DNA of 64,000 nt from Haloplanus sp. CK5-1 (GTDB taxonomy: Archaea; Halobacteriota; Halobacteria; Halobacteriales; Haloferacaceae), in NCBI RefSeq assembly GCF_037201915.1, contig NZ_CP147505.1, positions 1,240,001-1,304,000 on the forward strand, in the 5' to 3' direction. Shown in pieces: positions 17,884-26,327 of the stretch. The translations under genes were made by a program, and so were the position numbers. The notes beneath the pieces were generated by a model that was given only the letters and a program-made list of their open reading frames with translations, was not told the DNA's origin and searched no databases. The first letter of the stretch is position 1; each line of letters opens with the position of its first letter.

Positions 17884-18229
17884 CACAGCCACACTCGGAG
17901 ACGACGTTCGGGTTCTCCACGTGAAACCCCTCGGCCTGTAGCCCGGATTCGAAATCGAGCACCGACCCGCCGATGTAGTCGGCGCTGGCCGGGTCGACGA
18001 ACACCCGGAGGTCGTGTGCCTCGACGATCATGTCGTCGTCTTCCGGTTCGTCGTCGAACCGCATCCCGTACGAGAGCCCGGCACAGCCACCCTGCTGGAC
18101 GAACAGGCGGAGGCCGCCGACGTCCAGATCCATCCCTTCCCGGTCCATCAGCGACAGCGCCTGATCCGCAGCTTCGGGGGTGATTTCGACGGCCCGGTCG
18201 GTCGTCCCGTCCACGGTTTCGGTACTCAT
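17864..18229 (-). CDS. erpA: HesB/IscA-family iron-sulfur cluster carrier
   Basis: A 121-residue A-type carrier that receives and passes on Fe-S clusters. The conserved cysteines are all present: GGCAGLSYGMRF in the middle and SECGCGESF at the C-terminus. An acidic N-terminal tail of about 12 residues is a haloarchaeal addition. ATG 18229 was chosen (MSTETVDGTTDRAVEITPEAA). The symbol is by analogy to the ErpA subgroup; IscA would be an equally fair name. Confidence 0.93.
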   Translation of the reverse strand: MSTETVDGTTDRAVEITPEAADQALSLMDREGMDLDVGGLRLFVQQGGCAGLSYGMRFDDEPEDDDMIVEAHDLRVFVDPASADYIGGSVLDFESGLQAEGFHVENPNVVSECGCGESFRT

Positions 18230-18296
18230 AGGACGTGATACAGCGCCGAGCCTGTTAACCCTGACGGGGCGATGTAACGATTCGTCGTTACGTCGG

Positions 18297-19565
18297 CTAC
18301 TCGAACCGTCGGCGGACGCTCTCGGCGTGTCCGTCGAGCCCCTCCGCCTCCGCGAGGGTCGTGATCGTCCCCGAGAGGTCGGCCAGCGCGTCGCGGTCGA
18401 GACGCTGGACGGTCGTCGACCGGAGGAACGTCTCGACGGAGAGGCCGCCAAAGCGCCGCGCGCCGCCGCCAGTCGGCAGGACGTGGTTGGTCCCCGAGGC
18501 GTAGTCGCCGGCCGCGACCGGGGTGTACGGCCCGAGGAAGACGCTTCCGGCGCTGTCGATCCGGTCGAGAAGTGCCTCGTCGTCCTCGGCCTGGATCGAG
18601 AGGTGTTCGGCCGCGTACTCCTCGGTGAACAGCACCGCCTCGGACATGGATCGCGCGAGGAACACGCCGCTGGCGTCGTTGTCGAGGGCCGCCTCGACCG
18701 TCTCGCGGCGCTCACAGTCGGGGAGTCGGTCCTCGACAGCCTCGGCCACCGCGTCGGCGAGGTCCGGATCGGCGGTCACCGCGACGACCGACGCGTGGGG
18801 GTCGTGTTCCGCCTGCGCGAGCAGATCCGCCGCAACGAACTCGGGGTCGGCGCTCTCGTCCGCGAGGACGAGCACCTCGCTCGGTCCGGCGAGGAAGTCG
18901 ATGTCGGCGTCACCTCGCACCTCGGCCTTGGCCGCGGTCACCCAGCGGTTGCCCGGGCCGACGACCTTCTGGACGGCGTCGACGGTCTCCGTGCCGTAGG
19001 CCAGTGCGCCGACGGCCTGTGCGCCCCCGATGCTGTAGACGACGTCCGCGCCCGCCTCGTGGATCGCCGCGAGCGTCGCGGCGTTCATCTCCTCCGCGGG
19101 CGGGGTCGCCACGGCGACGTGGTCGACGCCCGCGACCGTCGCGGGGACGACGCCCATCAGCGCGCTCGACGGGTAGGCGGCCGCGCCGCCGGGGACGTAG
19201 ACGCCGACCCGTTCGAGTGGTCGGAACCGACGGCCGAGTTCCCGCCCGCCGAAGTCCTCGCGCCAGTCCGCGGGCAGTTGTCGCTCGTGGAACTCGCGCA
19301 CGTTGTCGGCGGCCGTCCGGATCGCGTCCAACAGGTCGTCGTCGACGCGTTCGTGGGCGCGTTCGGCCGCGTCGGTCACGTCCAGGTTCCCGACCTCGAC
19401 GTCGTCGAACTCGCGACAGAACTCCCGTACCGCCACGTCGCCCTCGTCGCGAACCCGGCCGACGATCCCTCGGACGTCCTCTCTGACCTCCTCGACGCCG
19501 GCGTCGCGGTCGAACAGCGCGGGGCGCTCGCCGGGGCCGAGCGCCTCGATTTCGCGTGCTTCCAT
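18297..19565 (-). CDS. hisD: Histidinol dehydrogenase
   Basis: A 422-residue enzyme for the last two steps of histidine synthesis: NAD-dependent oxidation of L-histidinol to L-histidine. Family regions are VYVPGGAAAYPSSALMGVVPA, the NAD/zinc region VVGPGNRWVTAAKAEVRGDADIDFLAGPSEVLVLAD, and the C-terminal ASGTNHVLPTGGGAR with the zinc His. The length is normal for the family. It stands alone here, away from other his genes, as is common in haloarchaea. Confidence 0.96.
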   Translation of the reverse strand: MEAREIEALGPGERPALFDRDAGVEEVREDVRGIVGRVRDEGDVAVREFCREFDDVEVGNLDVTDAAERAHERVDDDLLDAIRTAADNVREFHERQLPADWREDFGGRELGRRFRPLERVGVYVPGGAAAYPSSALMGVVPATVAGVDHVAVATPPAEEMNAATLAAIHEAGADVVYSIGGAQAVGALAYGTETVDAVQKVVGPGNRWVTAAKAEVRGDADIDFLAGPSEVLVLADESADPEFVAADLLAQAEHDPHASVVAVTADPDLADAVAEAVEDRLPDCERRETVEAALDNDASGVFLARSMSEAVLFTEEYAAEHLSIQAEDDEALLDRIDSAGSVFLGPYTPVAAGDYASGTNHVLPTGGGARRFGGLSVETFLRSTTVQRLDRDALADLSGTITTLAEAEGLDGHAESVRRRFE

Positions 19566-19664
19566 GCCCTCCGGTTACGCGGGCGGCCGAAAAGGGATTC
19601 CGGTCCGGGCGTCGCGGGGACTCGAGTCAGTCGTCCGACCCGTCGTGACCCGGTGTGTCGCCGC

Positions 19665-19925
19665 TCACTCCGGGGCGTTGTACGAGTGACCGACCACGAA
19701 CGCAACGGCGTTGAGACCGACCAGTCCGGCGAAGCCGAGTCGGTGCGTGGCGACCACCCCCGTCGCCAGTAGTGGAAGGTAGACGAAAGGTAGGAGCGTC
19801 GCCAGCCAGAAGGCGACGAACCGGACGGGACGGGCCGCGAGCGCCACGATCCGCTGGAGGACCGTTCGGATCGGGGGCGACTCGACGGCAGTGCGTGCGA
19901 AGCGGGGTGATTCGGGGGTGGACAT
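19665..19925 (-). CDS. Small haloarchaeal membrane protein, function unknown
   Basis: An 86-residue protein from ATG 19925 (MSTPESPRFARTAVESPP). It has a soluble N-terminal stretch of 30 residues and two membrane helices (VRFVAFWLATLLPFVYLPLLA and AGLVGLNAVAFVVGHSY). No functional motif is seen. It lies just upstream of hisD on the same strand but about 100 bp away, and is probably independent. The longer frame to 19976 is unlikely because it would include the AT-poor upstream region. Confidence 0.6.
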   Translation of the reverse strand: MSTPESPRFARTAVESPPIRTVLQRIVALAARPVRFVAFWLATLLPFVYLPLLATGVVATHRLGFAGLVGLNAVAFVVGHSYNAPE

Positions 19926-20223
19926 GGTGACTGACTCCACTCGATCCTTGTCACCCATGGTGCATATAACGGCCAAATCGTTGCAGTGTCTTCAGGTGTG
20001 TTCGGACGGCCGGTGCGACGTTTCGCGCCGTTCGGATCGTTTTACGACGGGTTCAAAACCCGTCAAAGGGTTTATACTATCGGCAGATGGCGTCCCTCCG
20101 GATCGTCCGGGCCGATCACTACCTGCGACGCGATGTAACCGAAACACGTAACATGTCGTCCCGGTGGTAGTTCATATCAGTTTCTCGATAATTGTTTGGG
20201 CGTCGAGAGGGTAGCCGGGGGTG
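19926..20223. other. Non-coding intergenic region (298 bp) between a small membrane protein and the MOT1 transporter
   Basis: No reading frame with coding character is seen. It contains an inverted repeat at 20046-20064, an AT-rich box TTTATACTAT (20071-20080) and a second AT-rich patch CGATAATTG (about 20187) closer to the transporter start. These are the only regulatory-looking sequences. Confidence 0.6.
20046..20064. promoter_or_regulatory. Inverted repeat upstream of the MOT1-type transporter
   Basis: GACGGGTT-CAA-AACCCGTC: 8-bp arms and a 3-bp centre, seven bases before the AT-rich box at 20071-20080. It may be an operator for a regulator of the transporter. It also looks like a tRNA TPsiC arm, but no other tRNA parts surround it. 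Confidence 0.45.
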
Positions 20224-21318
20224 ATGGACACGTTGGAGCGACGGCGGACGTCACGGTTCGGGTTCGAGTGGGGCGAGGTGACCGGTGCAGTCGGCGACAC
20301 GGTGACCGTCCTCCCCATCGTCGTCGCCGTCGCGGCGCTGACGGACCTCTCTCTCGCCCGCTTGTTGCTCGGATTCGGCGTCTTCCAAGTCGTCTGGGGA
20401 CTCCACTACGGCTATCCGATGTCCGTCGAGCCGATGAAGGCGCTCGCGGCGCTGGTGATTGCCGGTGGTCTGTCGACCGGCGAGTACGTCGCGGCCGGCC
20501 TCCTCGCCGGCGGCGTGTTACTGGTCGTCGGCCGCGCGGGTGCGCTGGATCGGCTGGCGCCCTACGTCGGCGAACCGGTCGTCCGTGGCATCCAACTCGG
20601 GGTCGGGCTGATCCTCCTCCGGACCGGCGTGACGACGGGGCTCGCCGACCCCACGCTCGCGGCCGTCTCGGCCGTCGTCGCCCTCGGCGCTCTCCTCGCC
20701 GGCTATCGGGGCCTCGCACCGCTCGCGGTCCTCCTCCTCGGTGGCGCACTCGCCGTCTCGGCGACCGGATCGATCACCCCGCGACTCCCGTCGCTCGCCC
20801 TCCTCGACCCGACGACGCTCTCGCCCTCCCGGGACGCCCTCGGCGCGACGCTCGGCCAACTGGCGATGACCGTCGGCAATGCCGCCGTCGCCACCTCGCT
20901 TCTGGTCGGGGAGTACTTCGACGCCGAGACGTCGCCGGACGATCTCTCGACGAGCATGGGCGTGATGAACCTGCTGGCACTCCCCGTCGGCGCGATGCCC
21001 ATGTGCCACGGGAGCGGAGGCGTCGCCGGCAAGCACGCCTTCGGTGCGCGGACCGCCACCTCGAACCTGCTTCTGGGCGGGTTCTACGCGCTCCTCGCCG
21101 TCGTCGCCGTCGACGCCGTCGCCGCGTTCCCGATGGCCGTCCTGGGCGTCGTCCTCGCCCTCGTCGCCGTCGAACTCGGTCGGGCTGGCCTCGACACCGA
21201 CGACCCCCTGCTGACCGGCGTCGTCGGCGTCGTCGCCCTCCTCACGAACGTCGGCGCCGCCTTCGTCGTCGGCGTCGTCGGCTACCACGCCCTCGCCCGC
21301 CTCCGGCGGGAGCTCTGA
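20224..21318 (+). CDS. Putative molybdate/sulfate transporter (MOT1/SulP-like)
   Basis: A 364-residue polytopic membrane protein of about ten segments, resembling the MOT1 branch of the sulfate-permease-like superfamily. The two family marks are YGYPMSVEPMKALAALVIAGG near residue 70 and PVGAMPMCHGSGGVAGKHAFGARTA near residue 260. It would import molybdate (or sulfate/tungstate) through the cytoplasmic membrane. GTG 20221 and ATG 20224 are adjacent; I use the ATG. Molybdate uptake would fit the aldehyde:ferredoxin oxidoreductase elsewhere in the window, but that link is only inference. Confidence 0.8.
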   Translation: MDTLERRRTSRFGFEWGEVTGAVGDTVTVLPIVVAVAALTDLSLARLLLGFGVFQVVWGLHYGYPMSVEPMKALAALVIAGGLSTGEYVAAGLLAGGVLLVVGRAGALDRLAPYVGEPVVRGIQLGVGLILLRTGVTTGLADPTLAAVSAVVALGALLAGYRGLAPLAVLLLGGALAVSATGSITPRLPSLALLDPTTLSPSRDALGATLGQLAMTVGNAAVATSLLVGEYFDAETSPDDLSTSMGVMNLLALPVGAMPMCHGSGGVAGKHAFGARTATSNLLLGGFYALLAVVAVDAVAAFPMAVLGVVLALVAVELGRAGLDTDDPLLTGVVGVVALLTNVGAAFVVGVVGYHALARLRREL

Positions 21319-21330
21319 TCCCGTCCCGAC

Positions 21331-22950
21331 TCAGAACCCCGTCGCAGTGCCGTCTTTCCGGGGTTCGGTCGCCCCCGCCAGGACGCCCTCGGTCAGTCGC
21401 GTGATCTGTCCGCCGCCGAACTCCGTCGGCGGGCAGACCGTCACGTCGTGACCGCGTCTGGCGAGTTTCGGGAGGACGCCCTCCGGGAATCGGTCCTCGA
21501 CGGCGAGCGACCCGTCCTCGAGGTAGCGCCACCGCGGCGCGTCCATCGCCGCCTGGAGCGGCATGTCGTAGTCGAGGATGTTGGCCAGCACCTGCAGGTG
21601 TCCCTGTGGCTGCATGGACCCGCCCATCACGCCGAAGGCCGCCCAGTCCTCCCGTTCTCGGTCCCTGTCGAAGCGCACGAGCCCCGGGATCAGAGTGTGG
21701 AACGGTCGCTTGCCGGGTTCGAGTCGGTTGGGGTGGTCCGGGTCGAGCGAGAACGAACTTCCGCGGTTCTGGAGGGTGATCCCTGTTCCCGGGACGACCA
21801 CGCCGCTCCCGAAGTGCCCGAAGATGGAGTTGATGAGCGAGACGACGTTGCCCGCCTCGTCCGCGACGGTCAGGAGGACCGTGTCGCCGTCCTCCGGCGG
21901 CGGCCCCGGGCCGCCAACCGAGACGTCGCCCGCACGTTCGCCGATGGTCCCGGCACGATCGGCCGCGTACGACTTCGAGCCCAGCGCCGGCACCGACTCG
22001 AACTCGGGGTCGGTGATGTAGTGGTGGCCGTCGTGGAAGGCGCGCTTGAGCGACTCCGCGAAGTAGTGGACGCGTTCGGCCGAGTCGTAGGCGTACGACC
22101 CGGCGTCGATCGCCTCGGCGACGTTCAGTGCCTCCAACGCGACCAACCCCTGATTGTTCGGCGGGAGTTCGTACACTTCCGCGCCGCGGTAGGTCGTCGA
22201 GACCGGATCGACGTACTCCGGTTCGAAGCCGTCGAGGTCGTCGGCCGAGAGCAGTCCCCCCCGCTCGCGGACCGCGCTCCCGATGCGCTCGGCGAGATCC
22301 CCCTGGTAAAAGGCACCGGATCCCTCCTCGGCCAGTGTTTGGAACGTCGACCCCAGGTCCGGGAGCCGCATCACCTCACCCGCCTCCGGCGACCGCCCGT
22401 CGATCAGGTACTCCTCGCGGGCGTCGTCCTCGTCGAACAGCGTCTCGGCGACCGTCCACATGTCGGCGATCACCTCGCTCACCGGGAACCCCTCGGTGGC
22501 GTACTCGATGGCCGGATCGAGCGCCGCGGCCAGCGACCGCCGACCGTGGTCGTCGAGCAGCCGCTCCCACCCGCGGACGGTCCCCGGGACCGTGACCGAC
22601 AGGGGCCCGTCCGACGGCATCGACGCCGAGGCGTCACCGTCCATTTGCTCTCGGACGGCGTCCCGTGTCGCGTCGGCGGGCGCGCCGCCACAACTACGGA
22701 ACGCGCCGACGTCGCCGTCGGCGGTGCGGTAGAGCGCGAACACGTCGCCGCCGATGCCCGTGCTCATCGGCTCGACGACGTTGAGCGCCGCGGCCGTGGT
22801 CACCGCGGCATCGAAGGCGTTCCCCCCCTTGCGCAGCGCCGCTACTCCGGCTTCGGCGGCCAGTGGTTGACTGGTCGCGACCATCCCGTTTCGTGCGTAC
22901 GCAGTCGACCGACGCGAGTCGAATCGGTCGAGGTCCGGTTTCGAATCCAT
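21331..22950 (-). CDS. ggt: Gamma-glutamyltransferase (Ntn hydrolase)
   Basis: A 539-residue precursor that would self-cleave into large and small subunits. The small subunit should begin at the Thr in DGDTVLLTVADEAGNVVSLINSIF, with the downstream motif FGSGVVVPGTGITLQNRG supporting catalysis. The large subunit begins GMVATSQPLAAEAGVAALRKGGNAFDAAV, typical of the family. No export signal is visible, so it is probably cytoplasmic. Likely substrates are gamma-glutamyl compounds such as gamma-glutamylcysteine, the main haloarchaeal thiol. ATG 22950 starts MDSKPDLDRFDSRRST. Confidence 0.93.
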   Translation of the reverse strand: MDSKPDLDRFDSRRSTAYARNGMVATSQPLAAEAGVAALRKGGNAFDAAVTTAAALNVVEPMSTGIGGDVFALYRTADGDVGAFRSCGGAPADATRDAVREQMDGDASASMPSDGPLSVTVPGTVRGWERLLDDHGRRSLAAALDPAIEYATEGFPVSEVIADMWTVAETLFDEDDAREEYLIDGRSPEAGEVMRLPDLGSTFQTLAEEGSGAFYQGDLAERIGSAVRERGGLLSADDLDGFEPEYVDPVSTTYRGAEVYELPPNNQGLVALEALNVAEAIDAGSYAYDSAERVHYFAESLKRAFHDGHHYITDPEFESVPALGSKSYAADRAGTIGERAGDVSVGGPGPPPEDGDTVLLTVADEAGNVVSLINSIFGHFGSGVVVPGTGITLQNRGSSFSLDPDHPNRLEPGKRPFHTLIPGLVRFDRDREREDWAAFGVMGGSMQPQGHLQVLANILDYDMPLQAAMDAPRWRYLEDGSLAVEDRFPEGVLPKLARRGHDVTVCPPTEFGGGQITRLTEGVLAGATEPRKDGTATGF

Positions 22951-22999
22951 ACGTCGGGCGATACTCCATGCGCACAAAACCGTTTTGTGTCGATGGGGG

Positions 23000-23233
23000 T
23001 CACGGCGGCCCGTTCGGGACGTAGAAGTTCTCGCCGCAGTTGTCGCAGGTCAGTTCGGCCAGGTTCTCGGCGTACCGTTCCGCCCTGTCCGTATCCGGCG
23101 TGACACCGTGGTTACTCTGGTTGTTCATGTACGACTACCTCCCCTGATCGCGCGTTTGGAAGGTCACGAGGTTGGTGTCGAACGCCTCCGACGTCGTCGG
23201 CCGACCACACCACGGGCATTCGTGCGTCCCCAT
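23000..23233 (-). pseudogene. Two-CxxC small zinc protein split by an in-frame TAG
   Basis: Read on the minus strand from ATG 23233, codons 1-32 encode MGTHECPWCG... and end ...FQTRDQGR. Codon 33 is TAG (23135-23137). The same frame then continues for 44 more codons, with an internal Met at 23128, through LTCDNCGENFYVP to TGA at 23000-23002. One CxxC lies on each side of the TAG, so the 77-codon whole makes a complete four-Cys zinc site and neither half does. I read this as one ancestral gene broken by a nonsense change; two separate micro-proteins, readthrough or a sequencing error are alternatives. Confidence 0.6.
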
Positions 23234-23293
23234 AGTCGGCGGTCCGAGCCGGTCGGGAAAAAATATTCGGCCGCTCGCGCCCCTCGTCGGTCT

Positions 23294-23578
23294 TCAGTCG
23301 ATGTGGCCTTCGCGCCGGAGCTGGTCGGCGTCCTGCCCGGAGTAGCGCCACTCGATGTTCGCCTTCTCGTCCTGCCAGGACCACGGTTCGACGAGGACGA
23401 CGTCGCCCTCGTTGATCCAGGTTCGGTACTTCATGCGGCCGGGGATGCGACCCATCCGGTTCTCGCCGTCCTCACACCGGACGCGGACGTGGTTCCCGCC
23501 GTTGTGTTCGGTTACGACCGCGAACAGCTCGTCGTCGTCGGGCATCCGGAGGTCCCGTCGCCCACTCTCTTCGCTCAT
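23294..23578 (-). CDS. eif1a: Translation initiation factor aIF-1A
   Basis: A 94-residue OB-fold initiation factor that binds the A-site region of the small ribosomal subunit. The signature [51 protein letters not shown]... is seen with the family's conserved Arg/Lys positions (cited in part). The N-terminal acidic extension ([17 protein letters not shown]) is haloarchaeal. Length and start are normal. It stands alone, with the split zinc protein 60 bp downstream on the same strand. Confidence 0.97.
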   Translation of the reverse strand: MSEESGRRDLRMPDDDELFAVVTEHNGGNHVRVRCEDGENRMGRIPGRMKYRTWINEGDVVLVEPWSWQDEKANIEWRYSGQDADQLRREGHID

Positions 23579-23679
23579 ACAGGTCGTACGCCACGGGGAC
23601 GGTTAAGTCATCGGAGACGCTCGTTATCGTGTCCCACACACCCCGAAGCCTTTGACGGTTCCGGGAAAACGAACGCGTG

Positions 23680-24693
23680 ATGCGTACCGCAGCTTTCACC
23701 GACCTGACCGGACCGGACGGGGTGGACGTCATCGAACGACCGACGCCGGAGCCCGGACCCGGTGAGGCCCTGATCGACGTCGAGGCCTGTTCCATCAACC
23801 ACCACGATCTCTGGATTCTGGAGGGGGCGTCGGCGATGATCGACCCGACGGACCTCCCCTTCGTCTCCGGCCTCGACGCGGCCGGCGTCGTCGACGCAGT
23901 CGGCGACGGCGTGACCGGCGTCTCGCCCGGTGATCGAGTGGTGCTCTGTCCGAACCTGACCTGTGGCTCCTGTCGGTTCTGTCGGGACGGTCCGGAGAAC
24001 CTCTGTGAGTCGTACGCGCTGTACCACGGCGGCCTCGCGGAGGTAGCCTGCGTCGAGGCCGACCGCTTGATTCACCTCCCGGACGGCGTGGACGCCACGA
24101 CCGCAGCGGCGCTCCCGACGGCGTATCTGACCGCCTACCACATGCTCCGCCGGGCGGCCCTCGAACCCGGCGACCTCGTCTTCGTCCCGGGAGCGACGGG
24201 CGGTGTCGGGGTCGCCGCCGTCCAACTCGCCGACGTGATGGGTGTCCGCTCCATCGGAACCTCCTCGTCGGCGTCGAAACTCGACACGCTCACCGACCTC
24301 GGCGTGGATCACACGGTCGAGGGGACCGATCCCGACCACCTGCGCGAGGCGGTCGGCGACATCGGGACGCCCGACGCCGTCGTAAACCACCTCGGTGGGG
24401 CGTACACCGGTCTCGGCCTCGACGTCATGCGTCGTGGCGGCCGGATGGTCGTCTGCGGGCGCACCGCCGGCCCAACCTCGGAGATCGATATCGGGCACCT
24501 GTTCCGGACGCACAAGCGCGTCATCGGCAGTACGATGGGGACACAGGCCGACCTCGAGCGACTCGTCGGCCTCGTCGCCGACGGCGACCTCGATCCGCGG
24601 ATCGACCACACCTATCCCCTCGACCGGACCGCCGACGCCTTCGCTGCGATGCAGGACCGCGAGACGCTCGGGAAACTCGTCGTCACGCCCTAA
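23680..24693 (+). CDS. Zinc-binding medium-chain dehydrogenase/reductase (quinone oxidoreductase-like)
   Basis: A 337-residue NAD(P)-dependent dehydrogenase. The GroES-like N-terminal domain carries a catalytic-zinc Cys/His region (SINHHDLWILEG) and the structural-zinc four-Cys loop CPNLTCGSCRFCRDGPENLC. The Rossmann domain has GATGGVGVAAVQLA and ends LGKLVVTP. The four-Cys loop places it with alcohol dehydrogenases rather than zinc-free quinone reductases. The substrate is unknown. GTG 23677 and ATG 23680 are adjacent; the ATG is preferred. The stop overlaps the end of the convergent channel gene by four bases. Confidence 0.9.
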   Translation: MRTAAFTDLTGPDGVDVIERPTPEPGPGEALIDVEACSINHHDLWILEGASAMIDPTDLPFVSGLDAAGVVDAVGDGVTGVSPGDRVVLCPNLTCGSCRFCRDGPENLCESYALYHGGLAEVACVEADRLIHLPDGVDATTAAALPTAYLTAYHMLRRAALEPGDLVFVPGATGGVGVAAVQLADVMGVRSIGTSSSASKLDTLTDLGVDHTVEGTDPDHLREAVGDIGTPDAVVNHLGGAYTGLGLDVMRRGGRMVVCGRTAGPTSEIDIGHLFRTHKRVIGSTMGTQADLERLVGLVADGDLDPRIDHTYPLDRTADAFAAMQDRETLGKLVVTP

Positions 24694-26324
24694 GTCATCG
24701 TCTCGGTGAATCGGTTCGTCCCTCCGTCGGTTCCGGCGATGACGAGTTCGTCGCCCTCCTCGATCCGGAAGTCGGGGCCGAGGTCGGTGACCACCTCACC
24801 GTCGCGTTCGACCGCGACGACCGTACAGCCGGTTCGGGCGCGCACGTCGGCTTCCCCGAGGGTCCGGCCGACGAGTCCCGGCGCGTGGGTCCGCACCACC
24901 TCGACTTGCTTGTCGAGCGAGATCACTTCCTCGGATTCGAGGATGGTCGACGCCAGCATCCGGCCGCTGATCGACGCGAGCGAAAGGACGTAGTCGGCGC
25001 CGGCGCGGTACATCTTCTGGACGTTCTCCATCTCCTCGGCGCGGGCGATCAGTTCGACCTCCGGGTTTAGATCCCGGACCACGAGGATAGCGAACTCCGA
25101 GAGCGTGTCGTCCGGGAGCGCGAGGATGACCGTCCGGGCGTCCCCGACGCCGGCACGTGAGAGTGCGTCGGGGTCGGTCGCGTCGCCGACGACGTCGACA
25201 CCCGGGCCGTCCTCCAAATCGAGGACGGTGTGCGGGACGCCCGCCGTCGAGAGCGCACTGGCGACGGTGGCGCCCACTTCTCCCTGTCCCAAGACGACGG
25301 TCTGTCCCCGGCGGAATCGGCGCATCTCGGCCGTCGCCAGGTCCCGCAGTCGGTCGAGTTGCGTCTCCCGCCCGGTGACCAACAGCACCGTTCCCGTGTC
25401 GAGCGTGGCGTCGGGCGACGGCGGGCTCTCGAACTCGCCGCGGAACCACGCGCCGATGATGTTCACGCCAGTCCGCTCCCGGATGTCGCTCCCCGCGATG
25501 CTGTTGCCGACGAGGGAGCTCCCCCGCTGGATCGGGAGTTCCGCCACCTCGAAGTCCTCGCCGACCTCGATGGTCTCACCGAGGTCCGTCGAGACGTCCG
25601 TCGTAACCTTCGAGGCCAGTCCCTCGCCCAACAGTGCTCGCGGCGAGAGCACCTCGTCGGCCCCCGCGAGTCGGTGGTAGCGTTCGTTGTCGGGGTCGTC
25701 GACGACGCTCGCCGTCCGTATGTCCTCGGCCACCTCCTTCGCCGTGAGGACGACGCTGGTGTTGATCGGATCGGTGTCGTCGGCGACCAGACACCGCGCC
25801 GTCGAGAGGCGGGCGGCCGCCAGTCCGTCGCCCGACTGGGGGTCGGCGTGGATCACGTCGTACCCCTCCTTGAACTGATCTTTCGCCCGGTCGCGGTCGG
25901 GTTCGACGACTAGGTGGTCCACGTTCCAGGAGTCGAGTTCGGAGACGAGCGTCTCGCCCCGGGGCGTGAGCCGACAGATGACGACGTGATCCCGCAGGTC
26001 CTCCGGCGCGCTCGTCGGCACCGTCGTCGAGATGGCCTCCTCGAACAGCGGGAAGACGAGCACCGGTAGGGCGAGGAAGATGAGCACCACGCCGGTCAGG
26101 TCCATCGCGATGACCAGCACGTTCATCTCGGGGCTCTTCCACGGGGCGTCGGAGCCAAAGCCCGTCGTCGTGAACGTCTCGACGACGACTTGGATCGCGT
26201 GCAGGAAGCTGATCGGCGACCCCTCGAAGACGCTCATCCCGGTGTCGTACACGGCGGCGTAGGCGAGCATCACGCCGCCGAGGACGACGACGTAGATCAG
26301 CGTCCGGCGCTGCCAGGTGTCCAC
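24690..26324 (-). CDS. Kch-type potassium channel with double RCK (TrkA) regulatory domains
   Basis: A 544-residue membrane protein starting at GTG 26324. Two membrane helices flank the selectivity filter TFTTTGFGSD (residues 51-60). After a third hydrophobic segment come two RCK units: the first TrkA-N at VVICRLTPRGETLVSELDSW with its TrkA-C near EDFEVAELPIQRGSS, and the second TrkA-N at TVVLGQGEVGATVASALSTAG with its TrkA-C ending DELVIAGTD. The second NAD site GQGEVG is the more canonical. It should gate K+ flux according to nucleotide binding. The start lies 4 bp after the MFS stop, implying one operon. Confidence 0.92.
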   Translation of the reverse strand: MDTWQRRTLIYVVVLGGVMLAYAAVYDTGMSVFEGSPISFLHAIQVVVETFTTTGFGSDAPWKSPEMNVLVIAMDLTGVVLIFLALPVLVFPLFEEAISTTVPTSAPEDLRDHVVICRLTPRGETLVSELDSWNVDHLVVEPDRDRAKDQFKEGYDVIHADPQSGDGLAAARLSTARCLVADDTDPINTSVVLTAKEVAEDIRTASVVDDPDNERYHRLAGADEVLSPRALLGEGLASKVTTDVSTDLGETIEVGEDFEVAELPIQRGSSLVGNSIAGSDIRERTGVNIIGAWFRGEFESPPSPDATLDTGTVLLVTGRETQLDRLRDLATAEMRRFRRGQTVVLGQGEVGATVASALSTAGVPHTVLDLEDGPGVDVVGDATDPDALSRAGVGDARTVILALPDDTLSEFAILVVRDLNPEVELIARAEEMENVQKMYRAGADYVLSLASISGRMLASTILESEEVISLDKQVEVVRTHAPGLVGRTLGEADVRARTGCTVVAVERDGEVVTDLGPDFRIEEGDELVIAGTDGGTNRFTETMT

Positions 26325-26327
26325 GGT

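Noticed and set aside
20046-20064. TPsiC-arm-like hairpin suggesting a tRNA gene or tRNA fragment
   Set aside because: The seven bases after the arm have no pairing partner about 70 bp upstream, and no D arm or anticodon arm is present.
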